Made by a program: the position numbers and the translations under genes
The notes under the pieces: generated by a model
Databases searched by the model: none
Told to the model about the DNA's origin: nothing
The model's input: the letters and a program-made list of their open reading frames with translations, nothing else
In this document: positions 11,864 through 23,085 of the stretch, one piece after another
Layout: each line of letters opens with the position of its first letter
Numbering within the stretch: position 1 is the stretch's first letter
Source: Dactylonectria macrodidyma
Lineage: Eukaryota > Ascomycota > Sordariomycetes > Hypocreales > Nectriaceae
Assembly: GCA_020744425.1 (NCBI GenBank)
Contig: JAGMUV010000017.1
Location: 1,240,001 to 1,304,000 of the forward strand
DNA: 64,000 nt
Direction: 5' to 3'

Positions 11864-12103
11864 TATCCCTTTTAACTGTAGTAAGGCAACACTTAGCCAA
11901 TAATCCCCACAGAAGCCCGGGAGATCATCAATACGCTAACTGAATTTAAAAGGCCATGTGGTGAGAGGAGATGTTGTCTATTGTGATGTAGATCCCTTAG
12001 TATAAAATAAGTGATATTTTATGTCCTTCGTCTTTCTCTCTTTCTTCTTGATTTAAATCCCTGCTACTAGCGTAAGTGTTGCCCTACCACAGTTAAAGGG
12101 ATA
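11864..12103. mobile_element. MITE, 240 bp with 31-bp inverted ends
   Basis: The left end 11864-11895 (TATCCCTTTTAACTGTAGTA...) and the right end 12073-12103, read in reverse complement (TATCCCTTTAACTGTGGTAG...), match over about 31 bp with one gap and two or three transitions. The match continues to AAGGCAACACTTA / AGGGCAACACTTA. Similarity stops exactly at TA on both sides, so TA is the probable target-site duplication, pointing to a Tc1/mariner-type parent. There is no coding capacity. The non-autonomous classification is inferred from size and structure. Confidence 0.8.
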
Positions 12104-12989
12104 CTAGGCAGTTTTCTTCCACCTCTTGCCGAGCTATGGCGCTACCCTAGACCCGCGCGATTCAATGCATTACCACAGCATTGACAACCTCTGTCTCCAG
12201 GAGCCTGTCAAAACTAGGCAAAACGGATTCGATTCGCTAATTGCAGCCAGCCATGTGTAAAAAAGAAAATGTGCGTTAAAATTGCGACGTTGGTGTGCTT
12301 CATACATATAAATCACATATGAGGTTTTAATCCTCCTTTACATTGGCGTGTACAGGTGTACAGAAGTAGTATGAATACCCCTTAAAAAGCAGTGATCGAA
12401 GGTCGCCATAGTGATGGATAAAATTGCATGATCAGAAGATGAGAAAAATCCGTGGGACATGCTCGGACCTTGGCACAGGCCGCACGGATATCGTCTTGGT
12501 GCCCTACCTCGGGTAGCAATCAGGCTGAATGGAATCAGTATTTCGTGGATATTAGGCAGTTTTAGAACCGGTGATTGACAGAGAGGAACAAATTGTAACC
12601 CAACACCTCTGGCTGGTCTGACCTCAACTGCTAAGCTGGCAATGAGAATGGCTGTGAACTCTGGCCTGACCGCCAAATCATTACCACTGGAACAGATAGA
12701 CGTGACGTGTTCGATTCTGACTCATCTGTCACCTCCAATCAGAGGTTGCATATTCTGCCCTGTATTTTCAACCTGTCAGAGGCTGCTTGGCTGGTTGAAA
12801 TGTGCAATTAGGTGGCCAATGAGATGCGCATCCGATTATTCCAAAGTAGGGAGGGTACATAAATACTTTTCCTCACCTCACCGAACGGCTCATTTTTCTT
12901 CCTTTTAAAAAATAACTTGTCTCGTTGTTGATCAGAAACGGAAATTTCCCCCAACTGCCTATTCTAGCCGCACCACTGGCCTGCAAAAA
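12104..12989. other. intergenic, promoter region of the Cys/His-repeat gene
   Basis: AT-rich spacer. A TACATAAATA stretch at 12856-12865, about 130 bp upstream of the next ATG, could be a TATA-type element. Short open frames here show no recognisable similarity. Confidence 0.4.
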
Positions 12990-13397
12990 ATGGGTGCTTA
13001 CAGTATGTACTGCATTTGGACACTGACCTGGAAGCTGTGTAACTCACGTGTGAACTTAGGCCGGTGTCGTAACTGCAACTCAACATGTCCAAATAGGGGA
13101 TACAAGTATTGCGAAAGCTGCCTACGATGTCCAATGTATCGATATACCGACCAGCACTGTCAGTCGATGTCAAAATCGAGCGAGCCGGGATATTGCTGGG
13201 AACACGGTTGCAAGATAACAGGGTGCAGCCGGATGGATGAAGGGCTAGGGCATTGCTCATGGCATAACTGTGATGTGACTGGCTGTTCAAGGCTCGCCAA
13301 GGATGGGCCTTACTGCAATATTCATCTGTGCCAGGAGCCAGGCTGTGCCGAGAGACAGTGGAACAATGGATGGTGTGACGATCATTTGGCTGCTTGA
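12990..13397 (+). CDS. small Cys/His-repeat protein, putative zinc binder
   Basis: This small protein is dominated by a perfectly regular pattern C-x4-C-x9-C-x2-H, repeated three times at the C-terminus with a period of 20 residues ('CKITGC', 'CDVTGC' and 'CQEPGC' start the units). A looser C-rich segment with C-x2-C pairs precedes it. The pattern strongly suggests a chain of small metal-binding modules. A likely intron at 13003-13059 (GTATGT donor, TTAG acceptor, 57 nt) would give a 116-residue protein beginning MGAYSRCRNC. The intron is a multiple of three and stop-free, so the retained form also reads through to 135 residues. There is no signal peptide. I do not recognise the family. It lies between two NLR-type genes, but no functional link can be shown. 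Confidence 0.65.
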   Translation: MGAYSMYCIWTLTWKLCNSRVNLGRCRNCNSTCPNRGYKYCESCLRCPMYRYTDQHCQSMSKSSEPGYCWEHGCKITGCSRMDEGLGHCSWHNCDVTGCSRLAKDGPYCNIHLCQEPGCAERQWNNGWCDDHLAA

Positions 13398-13800
13398 TTG
13401 GATTTGATGCTGCGATTAAGGTCGTATAGAATGAGACTGGGATTTATAATCGCTCGCGCGGTTCCTCGAGTCTCCAGGGCCGAGAATAGACTCAGGAAAC
13501 CCCATAGAGAGGTATCCAGTCAAATGTGCTGATCATGAACCCTGCATGTTGTGGTGTGACTTGCATATTCAAGCGCTGAGCCAAATTGACGCCAAGCCCG
13601 TTCACTATCAGAGCCACGCTAGATCCATCGCCGCTTTAGCGTCCGGCATCGCCGCCAGATATCCTATTTCTCATAATCTGATCAAGACTTCATTTTAATG
13701 AATGCGACAAGCGAAGAGCAGCTGAAAGAGGACTCGTCATCCATGGAGATCCGTCGTACTGCAAGATCTGGGAACAGAGGCACGTCATCTTCTCCGTCAT
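13398..13800. other. intergenic, 5' region of the hydrolase-NACHT gene
   Basis: Spacer of about 400 bp. An in-frame alternative upstream exon for the next gene cannot be excluded because that gene's N-terminus is poorly defined. Confidence 0.4.
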
Positions 13801-16800
13801 GTGGCGGACAAGTCGGGCGAACGGCGTGCAGCCCAATATGCGGCCTCATTTTCAGCCTGTTTGAATGCAGTCAGGCTCGTCAGGATGCATGCTGACCCAA
13901 CCGAAGAAGCGGGTCTACTATATTCCGGAGTGTTGCTGCCTTCGCAGAATCAGGCTGAGGCTTCTCAACCACTCAATCTTTCGTTACCACGGCGCTCTTC
14001 GCTGTGCGAGACGAGAGACTCTATCTTCAAGGTCATATTCTATCTGGTTTCAGGCATATTGACCATCATCCACCGTCATGGTCGGGCCGAGTGGGCGTAT
14101 GACCGTCCCTGCGGCTGGCTTCACGGTTCTCGTCAATCCCGATCAGCCATCCCTCGAGTAGGTATCCCACCACTACGAACGCCGCCAAGGGCCCATTTGA
14201 CAGATCACAGCGTCGTCTTTGTCCATGGTTTCAAGGGTTCTCCGACGGGAACATGGATCAAACGCGGAATCGATCGCAGCGACCACGACAACGAACCGGA
14301 CGAACCTCCTTCAAAGGCCCGAAAACTTGGTTTCCTGTCCAGACCGCATCAAGGAACAAACTCTGACACTTCGAGTTGCTTTTGGCCACAAGAATTGCTT
14401 CCAGAGATTCTCCCCACCGCGCGGGTCTTGACCTACGGCTACGATACCAAAATCCAGCATGTGGCCGACCGACCCGTGAGCACAGCCACGATATATGACA
14501 TCGCCTGGGACTTTTTGGTGGCCCTAGAAGCCGAAAGACAAGACGACCCCCCGAGGCCTATCCTGTTCATCGCGCATAGTTTGGGCGGAATTGTGGTCAA
14601 GGAGATGCTACGGAGGTCTAGCGGCTGCCTTTCCGCCCAGACGCATCTCCATGCCATTTTCGAATCCACGATTGGCATTGTGTTTTTCGGTACACCACAT
14701 GGTGGTGCCAGTCCCCATGGATTTCTTGTGCATATTGCGAAGAAATTCTTCAAGGCCATTGGCTATGAGGCAAATGAGTCGATCATCAACGGCCTGTTGC
14801 CAAACTCGGAGCGGCTTCGGGAACTGACTGACTGCTTTGGCACAATGGCCGAACAACGCAAATGGATCATCCACTCTTTCCAGGAACTGAACAGAGTGAA
14901 GATTCTCCGTCAAAAGGTGCCGATGCATATGTTGCAGTAATTGTCGCGTTGCTTACATGGACCTAGGTTGTCGAGGATGAAGCTTCACGCCTGAACATTC
15001 CAGCCATTGAAGTCACAGAGCACATATGCGACGACCACATGGGAATGTCTAAGTTCAGTGGCATCAACGACCCAGAGTTCAAGAAAGTTGCTGCTGCTCT
15101 CCGAAGGATAACCCATTCAAAATCCGGATCGCTGGGTCAGAGCAAAACCCATTCCCTCACCGAGGAACAGAAAGAAGCTCTGATGGGTTCATTAGACTTC
15201 GAACAGTTGGATGCTCGCCACACGAGCATAAAGAGCGCTCACGCTAAAACCTGTAAATGGATCCTCAAAAAGTCCGAGTACGTCGACTGGCTGAACCCCT
15301 CACTACTTGTCCAGCATCACGGGTTCTTGTGGATCAAAGGAAAACCTGGAGCTGGCAAATCAACGTTGATGAAGTTCGCTCTAGCCAATGCACGGAGGAC
15401 AATGAAGAATAAAATCATCATCAACTTCTTCTTCAATGCGAGAGGAGACGACCTTGAGAAGTCAACCATCGGAATGTATCGGTCTTTATTGCTGCAGCTA
15501 CTTACACAGCTTCCGGCTCTTAAGAGCGTTTTCGATTCTCTCGGACCCGTTCAATCGAGTCGCGGATGTCCAAATTGGAACCTCGAGCTGCTCAAGACTC
15601 TATTTGAGACGGCGATACAACGACTTGGGAACACACCCTTGGTATGTTTCATCAACGCATTGGATGAATGCGATGAGTCTCAGATTCGCGAAATGGTGTC
15701 ATTTTGGGGACACTTGGGCGAGCTGGCTGTCGTCAAGAAGCTGAGTTTTCTCGTCTGTTACTCAAGCAGACACTATCCGCACATAACGATAGACACTGGC
15801 CACATCAGCCTTATTCTTGAACGCCAAGAAGGTCATGTTCAGGATATAGTCAATTACGTGGACACCGAGCTCAAGATCGGCAAGACCAAGCTAGCGGAGA
15901 AGATACGGATAGAGCTTCAAGAAAAAGCATCTGGGGTCTTTATGTGGGTTGTTCTTGTTGTGCAAATCCTCAACAAAGAACATGACAGTGGCCGCATTCA
16001 CCTCCTTCGACAGCGGCTCAAGGCCATCCCTGGCGACTTGCACGAACTGTTTCGCGACATTTTGATACGTGACCCGCAGAATGAGAATGAACTCCTCTTA
16101 TGTCTCCAATGGGTCTTGTTTTCAAGAACACCTTTGAAACCGGAACAACTCTACTTTGCGATCATTGCGGCCGCTGGCCCTGATTCTGTGTTTCAGTGGG
16201 ACCGTGATGAGATCTCAGAGGGCGACATTATGAGATACATCCTGCACTGCTCCAAAGGACTTGCGGAAGCCACGAAGTCCAAGCAGCCAACCATCCAGTT
16301 CATTCACGAATCGGTACGAGACTTTCTACTCAAGGACAGAGGGCTGAACAGTCTCTGGCCCGGCCTCGGTGATCAAATCGAAAAGCAGAGTTATGAGCAA
16401 CTCAAACAAAGCTGCCTGCAGTACATCAGAGCTGACACTTGGAACGATAAGGAGATAAGGAACGATGTTCCTACCCCTCTGACTCCGCAGCCAGATGGAA
16501 CTGGAAAGCATATTTCTGATTCATTTCCATTCCTCGCGCACGCAGTTTGTAATGTTCTCTACTACGCTGATAAGGCTGGTAGTTGTGGAATATCACAAGA
16601 AGACTTTGTGAAAGAATTTTCGGAATTAGATTACCTTCAGCGATGGATCGGTTTGCATAATCTGTTCGAGAAGTTACAGGTGCGACGTTACACGCTCCAA
16701 GCCAGCCTTCTTTATATTTTGGCAGAGGCAGACACACCAAATCTCATTGGGTACTATCACCCAATCACCTCGTGTCTGGATGTGGAAGAGCAGCGCTATG

Positions 16801-18113
16801 GATGCCCTCTATTGGCGGCCATTGCAACAAAGAGCAATCGATCTCTCCAGGCATTTCGGGAAGGGCTATTCAAGATGCTCCCTGAGGGTATTGCAACTCG
16901 CATTCTTGCCATCCAAGACGATCACGAACACAGAACTATCCAGGTCAATCGTGACTTAAAGTTTTCCCGTTCAGAGCCACTGATTTCCCAAATCGCGCAG
17001 TGCGCTGACCGAACCCTGTTCACTGTGGCGGCGGAAACTCTTGGAGTTCCTGTGATGGTTGACCAATGGTGTAAAAACACTGCTCTTGTAGACGCAGTCA
17101 CTGGTTCAATCGAAGTCCTCGAAATTCTAATTACCACAAACATGATTGATGTGAACTCAAAAGACATTGACGGTTACACAATTCTCTTGTGGGCAGCTTC
17201 AACTGGAAGAACAGAGATTGCCAGCTTGCTTCTTCACACTGGTAAGATTGAAGATGTTAATGTGAGCGACGATAATGGCTGCACGGCTCTGGGCTTAGCC
17301 GCTGAAACTAGAAATATGGAACTCAGCAGCTTGCTTCTTCAGATTGATAAGGTCGATATAAACTTGAGAGATAAGGGTGGGCTCACGCCTCTCAGTCACG
17401 CTGTGATATCAGGAAGCAAAGAGGTTGTGAGCCTGCTTCTACAAACTCACAAAACCGAGATAAATTCAAAGAGCATAAATGGTCGGTCGCCTCTCTCACT
17501 AGCAGCATCAAGCGGAAACGAGGAGGTTGTCAGCCTGCTTCTTCAGACCGGTAGGATTGATGTAAACACAAAGGACAATGGAGGCTGGACGTCTCTCACA
17601 CTTGCAGCTTGGGCTGGACATACGGAGGTCGTGAAGCTGCTTCTGCAGACTGATTGTGTCGATGCCGACCCAAAAGATTGTGATGACTGCACGCCTCTTG
17701 CACGTGCAGCCTCGGCTGGACACAATGGCGTCGTAAAGCTGCTTCTGCAGACTGCTGGCGTTGATGCAGATTCAAAAGACTACAAAGGTCGCACACCTCT
17801 CTTGCGGGCAGCCTCGGCTGGAGAGGAGGAAGTTGTTCGCCTACTTCTTCAGACTGGTAGGGTTGATGTAGATCTGGAAGATGGGTCAGGTCGCACACCA
17901 CTCTCATACGCAGCAGGAAGTGGATTTAAAGGGGTGGTCGGTCTGCTTCTTCGGACTGGCAAGGTTGACGTGTACTCGAAAGATCATCAAGGTCTTACGC
18001 CGATATGGTGGGCGAATCGGTTTGGGACTCAGTCGACGGATACAGAAATTGCCGATCTTTTCGATCTGTTCCTCCGGACTAGAGGGGCTGGAATGGAATG
18101 GACAGGGATGTAA
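13801..18113 (+). CDS. alpha/beta-hydrolase NACHT ankyrin-repeat protein (NLR type)
   Basis: Two exons (13801..14916 and 14967..18113) join in phase at 'ILRQK-VVEDEAS' and encode about 1420 residues. Residues 135-370 form a lipase/PGAP1-like alpha/beta hydrolase: 'VVFVHGFKGS', the nucleophile elbow AHSLGG near residue 260, and 'FFGTPHGG' near 300. This is the fold seen at the N-terminus of many fungal NLRs. NACHT follows, with Walker A GKPGAGKST near 499 and Walker B LVCFINALDEC near 597, then a helical region and about nine ankyrin repeats (1100-1400). The intron donor is GTGCCG, which is weak, but the splice restores the conserved linker. The N-terminal 130 residues before the hydrolase are low in recognisable signal, so the true start may differ. 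The expected role is a sensor whose hydrolase domain is activated by oligomerisation; this is inferred from architecture. Confidence 0.88.
17140..18080 (+). repeat. ankyrin repeat array (about 9 units, uniform)
   Basis: Tandem coding repeats of about 34 residues, each ending in a version of 'EVVSLLLQTGRIDVN-KD'. Neighbouring units share long strings such as LLLQT and AASAG, so they are much more alike than those of the array at 7060-11212. This suggests recent duplication or gene conversion among units. Confidence 0.8.
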
Positions 18114-18904
18114 TTGACAGAGAAACTCATGTTGAGTAGAGGAACAAGAAAACTTCGGACCAGCCGCGTGAAAGAACAGTTGCCCCAACTCTCAATTAAG
18201 TTACCAGCAAGCTAGCACCGAGTAAGGAGGCATTATATATCGCTCTCAGCAACGGCACATAAGGCTCAATTGCATATGACTCTCGAAGACTTCGCCACAG
18301 TGCCCCCATTGCCAGCCAGAGACCAAAACATGGACAAAGAGTAAGCAGGTCCATGATTGGACATGGCGTGTTGCTGACGCAAGCAATAAACCATGCTCGC
18401 TTGACGCAATTCGTTTTCGTGTTTAGCGATACGAATATGGCCCCTCTATCGGTGTGCTCCAGGCATCGGTGTGGGCCATTGTCGGATAGGCAAATACGAA
18501 ATTACCATCTCGGGACTTTGTAAGTCCCCGTCCCCTACGCGCGTATCCGACCCCACATTCAATCTTGCCATCCCCGAGCCTTCCGGTGACCACCAGCTTG
18601 ATAATACGAGCCATCATCGCATTCTCCCCGCTAGAATCGTAAACTCTAGTCCAACATTATTATCCTCTGTGATCAAGCATCATCATCCTCCTTGAGCACC
18701 TTCACGCCCCGGAATACCTGCCTGCAGACTGGAGTTTCAAGCATCGCAGACGACTGGGCTCTGAAAGTAAGACACGCAGCAGCAAGCCCGCGACAGCCAA
18801 ATGGCACGACTGGTGATTACGTGGCGAGAAAGAACACGAGCGTCAGACACTTCACCACGCTGGATCCGCCGGGAATCTCTCGTCGCCTAGAATACGGCGG
18901 CGAC
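18114..18904. other. intergenic, upstream region of the Zn2Cys6 gene
   Basis: Contains no supported gene. The frame upstream of 18905 is open back to an ATG at 18692, so a longer N-terminus of 71 extra residues is possible for the next gene. Confidence 0.4.
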
Positions 18905-20277
18905 ATGAAGCCTCAGACACTTACCGCCGACGGCTCCTTCACCACCACCAAGCGAGGGCGCAAGACCCATCGCAAGTCCCGGGACGGCTGCGTCAGCTGC
19001 AAGCGACGCAAGGTCAAGGTGACTGCACCGCAGAGATCGCGTCACGCGCCCAGTTCTAACTGATCTAGTGCGATGAAGAGAAGCCCTCTTGCGCCAACTG
19101 CATACGTTTCAGCATCCCCTGCAGTTTCGTGCCGCTACCAAGCCAAGAGCTGTCGCCGCAAGGCCCAGCAGGCGACAATGTAGCACCCCCGCGAAGGGGT
19201 CCGGGTCGCCCGCGTAAGGATTGGGCCACTATAGCCCGGCCACTCCTCCAAGCGATGGAGACTTTCGAGATATCTAAACCGTCGCTTACTCCCTTGAAAC
19301 ATACACCTTGCTCCCTGAATGTCACTGATGCAGAACTGCTTCTTCATTACACATCTCGTACAGCTGCGACGCTCGCCGGTTCCGACGATCTCACGAGCAG
19401 CATGGCCATGTTCTGGGCACGGAACGTCCCTCAGATGGGCCTGTCATATCACTTTGTTTTCCACTTCGCCTACTCCTTGGCAGGATATCACCTAGCCTAT
19501 TTACAGCCCATCGACAGCGACAGCCGCACCCACTATCGCGCCGTTGGTCGCCACTACGCAGAAATGGGGTTGAATCTACTCAACACCACACATCCAAGCA
19601 TCAACGAGTCCAACTGCGGCGCCCTCTACGTAGCCGCTATCCTCATGTGCTACTGCGCTGTGGCAGAGGGACCGATGGGCACCAACGACCTGCTCGTGTG
19701 CAATGTCGGCGACGGAGCGGCACAATTCTGGTTGCCGCGGATTCAGGGTGTCCGACTCATCCGGCAAATGGTCGAGCCAGCGACGCTATTCACAGGGCTT
19801 ACAGAACCTTTGGGAATGTCTGGCGGGAATGAAATGGGTCTGAAACCGATGGATCTTCTGGATGGCATCATACACCTTGGCTGGACTGAACCTCTGAACA
19901 AGTTGAAGGTGTGGATTGTATCCCACGAGTCGCCCGACACCGTCATTTATATCCAAGCTCTTGCATCACTATCTGCCGTATACGAGGCCAACTACGGCAA
20001 CGGCAATGGTGGACGCGACGCCTCTTCAGGAGACTTCCACGTCCTTGGGTGGCTGTACAGGCTGCCGGATATTTTTGTCGCGCGCCTCCAGCGAAAGGAG
20101 CCCAACGCGTTGCTGGTCCTGGCATATTACTCTCCTTTGTTGATGTCTCTCGACATGTGTTGGTTTTTAGACGGCTGGGCGCAACATCTACTCACTTCAA
20201 TACGGGGAATGCTAAGTCACGAGCTAACAAGTTGGCTGGAGTGGCCTTGGCAGGTTTGTCATCATGATTCAAGTTGA
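18905..20277 (+). CDS. Zn2Cys6 transcription factor
   Basis: Two exons, 18905..19018 and 19069..20277, encode 440 residues. The 50-nt intron has a CTAAC branch site and a CTAG acceptor and splits the zinc cluster between KVK and CDEE. The DNA-binding cluster has all six cysteines (C29, C32, C39, C46, C49, C56) in the spacing C-x2-C-x6-C-x6-C-x2-C-x6-C. It is preceded by a basic patch (KRGRKTHRKSRDG) as in Upc2-like sterol-type regulators. The region from about residue 100 onward resembles the fungal-specific helical domain found in that subgroup. A second AT-hook-like patch (RRGPGRPRKD) follows the cluster. The role is sequence-specific nuclear transcription control; the target genes are unknown. 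No metabolic cluster sits beside it that would suggest a pathway. Confidence 0.92.
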
Positions 20278-20391
20278 GCACGGAAATGTAAAGCGGGAAT
20301 TGTATATTATGGATCTGTTAGAGTGCTTCAATTTCAAGCCTTCCGCCAGGATAACGTAAGATGCTATTGTATCGAGCCAAACACAATAAGA

Positions 20392-21000
20392 CTAGATATC
20401 CTCCCAATAGGTCCTTAATTCCAGCCGGCCACGGCGCATCGATAGGAATTCGGCGTATGCTGGCTTTGGGATCGTCAGCGCGAGGTCATCGCATGGTTGG
20501 TAGTCGACTTTAGCCCAGACATGCAACTGGAACTGGAAGCCTGGGTTGGGCCTTATATTACGCTTCTTCCTAACAGCGGCCAAGGCATCATTAGAAGACT
20601 TGCGATCCCTTCGCATGAGGTAGGCCACGACGACGGTGGCGGAGCGGGAGACGCCGGCGGTGCAATGAATGAGGACATTCTTGCCATCAGCCCCGTTGCC
20701 GCGTTGGGCGTCTATGAAGTCGCAAATCTCAGGCATCCGGAAGATGATGTCCTGGGTGCTTGTATCCATGCATGGGATGATTAAATGGCGATTCTCCGGC
20801 ACCAGCTCTCTGTTCTGCGGAGAACTCCAAACGGCAAGTTTTTTGCGTGTAAGTGACACGATGGCGCTTATCTTATTTTCGGTGAGGGTTTGAATGTCGT
20901 ATGAACTTGTCCGGTCTCCCAGGTACAAGCCAGGCTCAATCATTGAGATTGTGGGGTTGACAAGGCTGGCAGACATTGTGGTGTTTAGGGATTGGTGCAA
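20392..21000 (-). CDS. dual-specificity protein phosphatase
   Basis: A single-exon protein of 202 residues. The active-site loop HCTAGVSRS (residues 112-120) matches HCxxGxxRS, with nucleophile Cys113 and phosphate-binding Arg119. The likely general acid is Asp79 in 'PCMDTSTQD', about 34 residues before the cysteine, as is usual for small DSPs. The N-terminal 'IEPGLYLGD' and the downstream 'AYLMRRDRKSSNDALAAVR' are also typical of the family. The protein has essentially only the catalytic domain. A second Met at residue 9 could be the real start. It would dephosphorylate Tyr and Ser/Thr residues on protein substrates that cannot be named from sequence. It is convergent with the Zn2Cys6 gene (115-bp gap). 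Confidence 0.93.
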   Translation of the reverse strand: MHQSLNTTMSASLVNPTISMIEPGLYLGDRTSSYDIQTLTENKISAIVSLTRKKLAVWSSPQNRELVPENRHLIIPCMDTSTQDIIFRMPEICDFIDAQRGNGADGKNVLIHCTAGVSRSATVVVAYLMRRDRKSSNDALAAVRKKRNIRPNPGFQFQLHVWAKVDYQPCDDLALTIPKPAYAEFLSMRRGRLELRTYWEDI

Positions 21001-22794
21001 GTGGTGATGGATGAGTTTGAGAGCAATTCATTGGCGGAGAACGCTTATAAATATCCATGCGATGTTGTACCTTTGTGTCCTACCCATAGACACTGAACAA
21101 ACTCTAGTTTGGCGAACGTTAATATTAAGCTCTTCCACTCAAATGCTTCTCGTCAGGCCGTCGACAAAGGCTACCGAGTAAGTTCACCAGCCAGACATCG
21201 GTCACATGTGGCGCAGTATTTCACGAAACATGGTTTTTTTGCTTGTCAGTATTTCGCAAGCGCACTCAGAGTGGATGACAAACTTGGAGTAGTTTCTAGA
21301 TAAAACAATGTTTACAGTATGGCGTGCATGGGGTGGAAGATCTTAACTCACAATGCCCATTTCATCACTATACGTCATGCTCTTAGAAGAGAGTTAGTCA
21401 ATCATGGGAAATTATCGGTAGATAAGGTGGTTGGAGGACTTGAATTATTTGTGAGAGTAAAGCGCTGTGCGTTGTCGAAGTCCAACGGGTGGACAGGAGG
21501 AAGCCAATACGCAACGAGGAGACATTGTAACTTCTCCATAATTGCGGTATCGCAGATTCCTTGTGATAAGCTTCCCGGCAGAAATATCTCGTGTTGCCAC
21601 TTGCCACAGCCTAAAAGGTCAACGGCACTCTGCTCGAGGATGCCTCGGCATGGGGAGCCCACAGATTACGTCGCCGCTATATGCACTCTGTTCATTTGCA
21701 TGAAACACCACTGCTTTCATAATAATGGTATTCCCTCTGAAAGAATATTTCGAAGCGTCCTGCTTTGGGGCCAACCCGCTCTGGGATCAAAAACCGAAAG
21801 CGTTGTAGGAAGCAGATAGGAACAGCTCCGTGGACTGTGTCCCAATAGAAAGGGTATCAGCACCCTTATTGGGTCAACAACACTCTTTACACATGATCTA
21901 ACATATCTTGGTCCGCAAATCTAGCACCGAACGTGACAGAGGCTGTTCAGGTCCCCAGCATAGACTGAGAAATTGAGGATACAAATGCCCTTGCCTCTTA
22001 CATCAACGTGACAGGTCCACTAGAATGCGTCGGCACGCTGCCCCATGTATTCATGCAAGCTTTCCAAAATGAGGCAGAACTTCTTTCAACACGAGTTGCA
22101 CGTTAGACTAGCACAACCAAACCGAAATTCGATTTGGGAGCTCGCTCAAAATGTGGCATATGGGCACCGTTCTACGCGATCGCTACACCAGTAATGACAC
22201 GACCGAGGATACCATTGACTCAATGGCTATGCGGATCATGACCGAGTTACGCCTCGCCGGCTGGGGACCACATCAAGAACTGATGACAACAGTGGATGTA
22301 CAAGCCCGGGAAAGCAGAGTTTGTGTTTGTTCAATGCAGAAATAGCTTACTCTTCCAGCATCAACACTCGGCCTATGCACTGTGCTCCTTTCTTAAACTA
22401 TAGGGGAGAACTTGTGGTCTAGGAACAGATTGGATTCGAAGCGCTCGACGTTTCAATTCTTGCTCAAAGACCACCCAGAAGTGGAAAGGATGGGGCTAGG
22501 AGGAATGGATAAGATTGCCAAAGGACTTGAAGTCAGGATGAAAAAGATGAGACATGATGAATGACCCGTCGGAGGACGGCACCCACACAAAGAATAACCA
22601 GAGGTGTTCAGACTCAATAAGAGCAGCACAATTGTCAACTTATCAAATACATCCTTCAAATTTGAATGATCAGCAGGACATGGAACCAATTAATTAAGGA
22701 AGACCCGAAACGAAGCCGACAGTGGGCTAAAAAATTCGCGACTCCCCACCTTACAACTTCGTTGTCATAATGCGACTCAGCGGCATCGTCAAGC
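21001..22794. other. intergenic, 1.8 kb without a supported gene
   Basis: Holds the promoter side of the phosphatase gene and a 33-nt hairpin at 21841-21873 (CCCAATA...TATTGGG with an inner AAGGGT/ACCCTT stem). An open frame at 21319-21819 (166 codons) has no recognisable similarity, domain or biased composition. Confidence 0.45.
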
Positions 22795-22913
22795 ACATAC
22801 GACCATACCCACTAGAAAATACGGGATCCCGTCCGCTCTCCCTTAGTCAAGCTGGTGAGGGGCGAACTAGTACTCGGGTCGGTGACGACCGGGGAATCCT
22901 CGCTGTTGTATGT
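22795..22913 (+). rRNA. 5S rRNA gene, copy 3 (canonical helix II)
   Basis: A 119-nt plus-strand copy with ends ACATACGACC and TGTTGTATGT, followed by a run of seven T. Helix II uses CCCACTAG paired with CTGGTGAGGG, the form closest to the common Pezizomycotina 5S, whereas the other three copies in the window use GCTCTYAG/CTGAGAAGC. It lies about 170 bp from the 3' end of the broken HET gene. Confidence 0.95.
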
Positions 22914-23085
22914 TTTTTTATTTTTGCATTTCTTTATTTGCTATAGATAATTATCAATCGCATGTAATAGTACCCTGCTCTAAAAATTTCACAGCTTCCA
23001 TACTGTTGTGCCCAGGAGCGCACATTTCCTCAAACCCCCAGTCATACACACATTACAACGCCACAGTTGCGGCATGACAGTTCCG

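Noticed and set aside
21319..21819. 166-codon plus-strand open frame
   Set aside because: No recognisable domain, no codon or composition bias, and an overlapping minus-strand frame is equally unconvincing.
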